Below, piece after piece: positions 4,021 through 7,621 of a stretch of 7,621 nt of DNA. This DNA is from Clostridia bacterium (lineage in GTDB: Bacteria; Bacillota; Clostridia; Oscillospirales; Acutalibacteraceae). The notes below the pieces were generated by a model, which was not told the origin of the DNA, did not search any database, and saw only the letters and a program-made list of their open reading frames with translations. A program made the translations under genes and the position numbers. Positions within the stretch are counted from its first letter, which is position 1, and every line of letters starts with the position of its first letter. Location of the stretch: the NCBI GenBank assembly GCA_900766945.1, contig CAAFXD010000144.1, forward strand, positions 1 to 7,621. The letters run 5' to 3'.

Positions 4021-5275
4021 CGGAAATGACGCTAACGACGGACTCAGTGCAAATACGCCTTTTCTTACTCTTAATAAAATAAATGAAATTGAAATCTGCG
4101 CAGGTGACAAAATTCTCCTTGAAAAAGGTTCTGAATTTTCGGGTGAATATTTGCATCTTAAAAACTGCGGTGATAAAAACAGCGAGATAATCGAGATTGC
4201 TTCATACGGTGACGGTGATATGCCGATTATCAAGGCAGATGGCACAGGCGTTTGGCATCAGGATTACGGAACACCGCTTGACAGCAAATGTCATATTTAT
4301 AAAGGTGATGTTTCATCGGCAATTCTGCTTTTTGACTGTGAAAATATCATAATTAAAGATATTGAGATTACAAATAAAGACAGCGAAAAATCTCTTGAAG
4401 AATACTCAAACCCCAATAAAACGGACAGAACGGGTGTTGCGGTTGTAGCACAGAACAGAGGCACTCTTCACAATATCACACTTGATAATTTGTACATTCA
4501 TGATGTCAACGGTAATGTTTATAACAAGCACATGAATAACGGCGGAATTTATATGACCTGCTTTAAACCCGATGATGAAGAAAAAACGGGTGTTGCAAGA
4601 TATGACGGCGTAACGGTGAAAAACTGTTATGTGAAAAAAGTCAGCCGTTGGGGTATTGCAGTCGGCTACTCATATAAGCACAAGGAATTTGCAACAAAAG
4701 AACTTTCTGCCGACACTTTCAAGAAATACGGTCACGAGAACATTTTAATATGCGGTAACTATGTGAAATTCGCAGGTGGAGATGCCATTACTCCGATGTA
4801 CGCCTTGGAACCGTTGGTTGAACATAATGTTACGGACAGTTGTGCCTGTGAAATGAATGACAGAATTTACAGTAAACCTGAAAAACGAATGGGTAAAGTT
4901 GCGGCGGCAATATGGCCATGGAAATGCAAAAATGCACTTTTGCGTTATAACGAAGCAGTTGACACAAAACTTAATCAGGACGGAATGGCTTATGATGCGG
5001 ACTCAGGCGACGGAACTGTTTACGAGAAAAACTATTCCCGTCTTAATGAGGGCGGTTGTATTATGTTCTGTCTTCAGGAAGCAATTCATAACACATTTAA
5101 AGACAATGTAAGTTATGACGATTTAGGCGGTACTGTCAGTGCCGTGGGCAACCCCGACGCATACATAGCAAACAATAAATTCTATGTGCGAAAAGGTGTT
5201 CCGTTCAGACGCAAAAAAATGCGCAGCGGTAAGATTACATTAAAAAATAACGAGATAATTACTATTGAAAAGTGA
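3986..5275 (+). CDS. Right-handed beta-helix glycosidase, probable GH136 lacto-N-biosidase catalytic subunit
   Basis: A 429-aa protein with a parallel beta-helix (pectate-lyase-like) pattern. It opens with TFYISSINGNDANDGLSANTPFLTL (5-29), the usual start of such carbohydrate enzymes, then shows repeated strand-turn units such as CENIIIKDIEI (118-128), LHNITLDNLYIHDV (161-174) and NALLRYNEAVDT (316-327). In GH136 lacto-N-biosidases two Asp residues seven apart act as acid/base and nucleophile. Here QDGMAYDAD gives D332 and D339 at exactly that spacing, in a helix-turn context. Such enzymes release lacto-N-biose from lacto-N-tetraose. The next gene is a GH112 phosphorylase that consumes this disaccharide, and the preceding gene resembles the GH136 partner. 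No signal peptide is seen, unlike secreted relatives, so action is probably cytoplasmic. Other beta-helix hydrolases or epimerases remain possible. Confidence 0.62.
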   Translation: MKSRTFYISSINGNDANDGLSANTPFLTLNKINEIEICAGDKILLEKGSEFSGEYLHLKNCGDKNSEIIEIASYGDGDMPIIKADGTGVWHQDYGTPLDSKCHIYKGDVSSAILLFDCENIIIKDIEITNKDSEKSLEEYSNPNKTDRTGVAVVAQNRGTLHNITLDNLYIHDVNGNVYNKHMNNGGIYMTCFKPDDEEKTGVARYDGVTVKNCYVKKVSRWGIAVGYSYKHKEFATKELSADTFKKYGHENILICGNYVKFAGGDAITPMYALEPLVEHNVTDSCACEMNDRIYSKPEKRMGKVAAAIWPWKCKNALLRYNEAVDTKLNQDGMAYDADSGDGTVYEKNYSRLNEGGCIMFCLQEAIHNTFKDNVSYDDLGGTVSAVGNPDAYIANNKFYVRKGVPFRRKKMRSGKITLKNNEIITIEK

Positions 5276-5277
5276 GG
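5271..5277 (+). promoter_or_regulatory. Ribosome binding site of the GH112 gene
   Basis: AGTGAGG overlaps the stop codon of the beta-helix gene and lies 7 nt before ATG 5285. The genes are separated by only 9 nt, indicating one transcript and possible translational coupling. Confidence 0.55.
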
Positions 5278-5284
5278 TTAATAT

Positions 5285-7471
5285 ATGGCTAACAGTAAAG
5301 GCAGAGTAACAATCCCGACAGACATGGACGTCATAAAAGAAACCCTTGAAATTATGGATATCTGGGGTGCGGACGCTATCCGTGACTGCGACGGTACCGA
5401 ATTTCCGCAAGAGTTAAAAGATGCAGGCGGAAAGGTATATGCAACATATTATACAACCCGTAAAGATAATGAATGGGCAAAAGCAAATCCGGACGAAGTT
5501 CAGCAAATGTATATTATGACTCCGTTTCACACCGCAACGGAAAATTCACTTTCAATTCACTTGATGGACCATCTTTATCCCGATATGCTCAAAGTCAATA
5601 ACTATGACGACATCACAAGATGGTGGGAAGTTATGGACCGTACAACAGGTGAGCCTGTGCCCACAGATATGTGGGCATATAACGAAGAAACAGGCGATGT
5701 TACTATCAGCACAACACCGTTCCACGAATACACGGTGAGTTTCTTGGCTTATATTATGTGGGACCCGGTACATATGTATAATGCGGTTGTCAACGAGTGG
5801 GACATTGAACCGCAGATAACCTTTGATGTGCGTCAGCCGAAAACAAGAGCACACTCAATGGAAAGACTGCGTAAATTCTTAGATACTCACGATTATGTTG
5901 ATGTTGTCAGATTTACAACTTTCTTTCACCAATTTACCCTTATATTTGACGAGTTGGCAAGAGAAAAATTTGTTGACTGGTACGGCTACACCGCTTCAGT
6001 CAGTCCGTATATTTTGGAACAGTTTGAAAAAGAAGTGGGCTATAAATTCCGTCCGGAATTCATTATTGACCAGGGCTATATGAATAACACATACAGAGTT
6101 CCGTCAAAAGAATTCAAGGATTTCCAAGCATTCCAAAGACGTGAGGTTGCAAAACTTGCCAAAGAAATGGTTGATATTGTCCACGAATACGGCAAAGAAG
6201 CAATGATGTTTATGGGCGACCATTGGATTGGCATGGAACCCTTTATGGAAGAATTTGAAACAATAGGACTTGATGCGGTTGTAGGCAGTGTGGGCAATGG
6301 TGCAACACTTCGTCTTTTCAGCGATATTAAAGGCGTAAAATACACAGAGGGCAGATTTTTGCCGTATTTCTTCCCCGATGTATTCTGCGAGGGCGGTGAC
6401 CCCGTTTACGAAGCGAAAAATAACTGGATAACCGCAAGACGAGCTATTCTCAGAAGTCCCATTTCCCGTATCGGCTACGGCGGGTATCTTAAACTTGCGC
6501 TTAAATTCCCCGAATTCGTTGACTATATCAAAAATGTTTGCGACGAATTCAGAACTCTTTACGATAACATTTGCGGTGTAACACCTTATTGCGTTAAGAG
6601 GGTTGCGGTTTTAAACTGTTGGGGCAAAATGCGCGGTTGGGGTAACCACATGGTGCATCACGCACTTTATTACAGACAAAACTATTCATATTTCGGCATT
6701 ATTGAGGCATTAAGCGGAGCACCCTTTGATGTGAAGTTTATTAGTTTTGACGATATGAAAAAAGATAAAAATCTTCTTGATAATTTTGATGTTATTATCA
6801 ATGTGGGTGATGCTGATACAGCACAAACAGGCGGCGAGTATTGGAAAGACGAAGAAATTATCACCGCAGTTAAAAAATTCGTCTATAACGGCGGCGGATT
6901 TATCGGTGTGGGCGAACCTGCGGCACATCAATGGCAGGGTAAATTTTTCCAACTTGACGACATTTTAGGCGTCGAAAGAGAAAACGGATTAACACTGAAT
7001 CCCCGCCGTTATAATGTTGAAGAACACCGTGACCATTTCATTCTTGCCGATGCAGAGGGCGAGGTTGATTTCGGCGAAGGAAAGAAGAATATTGTTGCCC
7101 TTGACGGCACAACGGTACTTATTCAAAATGCAACCGAACTTCCCTTTATGGTAAGACATGCGGAAGAAGTACAAATGGCAGTCAAAGAGTTCGGCAAGGG
7201 TAGGGGTGTTTATATCAGCGGTTTGCCCTATTCATTCAAAAACAGCCGTGTTCTTCACCGTGCAATTCTTTGGAGTGCTTCAGCCGAAGATGAACTTTAC
7301 CGTTGGTATTCAACAAACTATAATGTTGAAGTCCACGCTTATGTTAAAAACGGAAAGTACTGCGTTGTAAATAATACTTATGAACCGCAGGATACAACCG
7401 TGTATTTAGGTGACGGAACAAGTTTCGATCTCCATTTAGAAGCAAATGAAATTAAATGGTATCAAATATAA
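5285..7471 (+). CDS. lnpA: GH112 1,3-beta-galactosyl-N-acetylhexosamine phosphorylase (lacto-N-biose / galacto-N-biose phosphorylase)
   Basis: A 728-aa cytoplasmic enzyme that phosphorolyses Gal-beta-1,3-GlcNAc (or -GalNAc) to galactose-1-phosphate and the free amino sugar. It matches the Bifidobacterium enzyme (751 aa) nearly end to end: GRVTIPTD (6-13), WGADAIRDCDG (27-37), HEYTVSFLAYIMWDPVHMYN (147-166), DVVRFTTFFHQFTLIFDE (206-223), MMFMGDHWIG (307-316, with the proton-donor Asp at D312) and KYTEGRFLPYFFPD (352-365). P161, V162 and N166, at the amino-sugar site of the bifidobacterial enzyme, are present. The order is barrel domain (to about 430), a Rossmann-like middle domain (about 437-645) and a small C-terminal beta domain. 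No signal peptide is seen. Related family members act on Gal-beta-1,4-rhamnose, and I cannot exclude that specificity. The kinase and epimerase genes expected with it are not in the window. Confidence 0.93.
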   Translation: MANSKGRVTIPTDMDVIKETLEIMDIWGADAIRDCDGTEFPQELKDAGGKVYATYYTTRKDNEWAKANPDEVQQMYIMTPFHTATENSLSIHLMDHLYPDMLKVNNYDDITRWWEVMDRTTGEPVPTDMWAYNEETGDVTISTTPFHEYTVSFLAYIMWDPVHMYNAVVNEWDIEPQITFDVRQPKTRAHSMERLRKFLDTHDYVDVVRFTTFFHQFTLIFDELAREKFVDWYGYTASVSPYILEQFEKEVGYKFRPEFIIDQGYMNNTYRVPSKEFKDFQAFQRREVAKLAKEMVDIVHEYGKEAMMFMGDHWIGMEPFMEEFETIGLDAVVGSVGNGATLRLFSDIKGVKYTEGRFLPYFFPDVFCEGGDPVYEAKNNWITARRAILRSPISRIGYGGYLKLALKFPEFVDYIKNVCDEFRTLYDNICGVTPYCVKRVAVLNCWGKMRGWGNHMVHHALYYRQNYSYFGIIEALSGAPFDVKFISFDDMKKDKNLLDNFDVIINVGDADTAQTGGEYWKDEEIITAVKKFVYNGGGFIGVGEPAAHQWQGKFFQLDDILGVERENGLTLNPRRYNVEEHRDHFILADAEGEVDFGEGKKNIVALDGTTVLIQNATELPFMVRHAEEVQMAVKEFGKGRGVYISGLPYSFKNSRVLHRAILWSASAEDELYRWYSTNYNVEVHAYVKNGKYCVVNNTYEPQDTTVYLGDGTSFDLHLEANEIKWYQI

Positions 7472-7488
7472 CCTTCAATAGAAAAACT

Positions 7489-7542
7489 CCCGTTCGTTAA
7501 AGACAGGGGACGGTTAGCGTGAAAACCGAAAAGGCGGACGGG
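7489..7542 (+). other. Foldable element after the GH112 gene
   Basis: An outer stem CCCGTTCG (7489-7496) with CGGACGGG (7535-7542), one G-T pair, encloses CGGTT (7511-7515) with AACCG (7524-7528). The sequence after the outer stem is TAAAAAAGGG, with no T-run, so it is not a classical intrinsic terminator. A structured RNA or element end is possible; I do not recognise a known riboswitch in it. Confidence 0.4.
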
Positions 7543-7574
7543 TAAAAAAGGGTACAGCAAAACAAGCCCATAGA

Positions 7575-7621
7575 ATGAGCGAAAAATCAGTTGTAGAAAG
7601 GTCAATTCAGATATGGGCGCA
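7575..7621 (+). CDS. Possible start of a further gene, cut by the window edge
   Basis: An open frame starts at ATG 7575 (MSEKSVVERSIQIWA) and runs off the end of the window. No good ribosome binding site is visible before it. An alternative is ATG 7613 with AGAAAGG at 7595-7601. Fifteen codons are too few to identify a product or be sure it is a gene. Confidence 0.2.
   Translation, partial: MSEKSVVERSIQIWA

Noticed and set aside
7489..7542. Guanidine (mini-ykkC-like) riboswitch because of GGGGACGG and GGACGGG
   Set aside because: The ACG motifs are not in the loops of paired hairpins as that class requires, and no guanidine-related gene is visible.

Overview
The window looks like a chromosomal segment of a gut Clostridia-type Firmicute, possibly Oscillospiraceae or a relative. 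The reasons are a YlmH-type S4 protein, three tRNA genes that all encode their CCA end, Firmicute-like AGGAGG-type ribosome binding sites and sigma-A promoters, and a carbohydrate locus of the kind found in host-glycan-using Clostridia. The species cannot be fixed from the sequence alone.

Left block (1-2568), with GC-rich coding: a minus-strand gene of the 2-dehydropantoate 2-reductase family; a divergent plus-strand pair made of a TVP38/TMEM64-type membrane protein and an overlapping YlmH-family S4 RNA-binding protein. The last two overlap by 8 nt and form an operon.

Middle block (2569-3543): a tRNA cluster, Arg(TCT)-His(GTG)-Gln(TTG), driven by a promoter matching the sigma-A consensus exactly and closed by a near-perfect intrinsic terminator. 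Between tRNA-Arg and tRNA-His lies about 190 bp of unusual structured DNA. A 23-bp exact direct repeat (34/39 when extended) starts inside the tRNA-Arg 3' end and recurs 192 bp downstream, an inverted copy of the tRNA T-arm follows the gene, and several hairpins stand in a row. After the terminator comes about 330 bp of AT-rich non-coding DNA with an operator-like repeat cluster, a bulged hairpin and a clear promoter.

Right block (3574-7471), with markedly more A/T-rich codon use: a three-gene operon. It holds a 148-aa protein resembling the chaperone-like partner of GH136 enzymes, a 429-aa right-handed beta-helix protein that I read as a GH136-type lacto-N-biosidase catalytic subunit (candidate Asp pair seven residues apart), and a 728-aa GH112 lacto-N-biose/galacto-N-biose phosphorylase. 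The working model is that the beta-helix enzyme, helped by its small partner, releases lacto-N-biose (Gal-beta-1,3-GlcNAc) from an oligosaccharide. GH112 then splits the disaccharide with phosphate into galactose-1-phosphate and GlcNAc. None of the three has a visible signal peptide, so the route would be cytoplasmic and would need an importer encoded elsewhere. The GH112 call is strong, the GH136 call moderate, and the chaperone call weaker.

The last 150 bp hold a foldable element and possibly the start of another gene, cut by the window edge. The change in base and codon use next to a tRNA cluster suggests the glycan operon was acquired horizontally, but no matching right-hand attachment site is visible.
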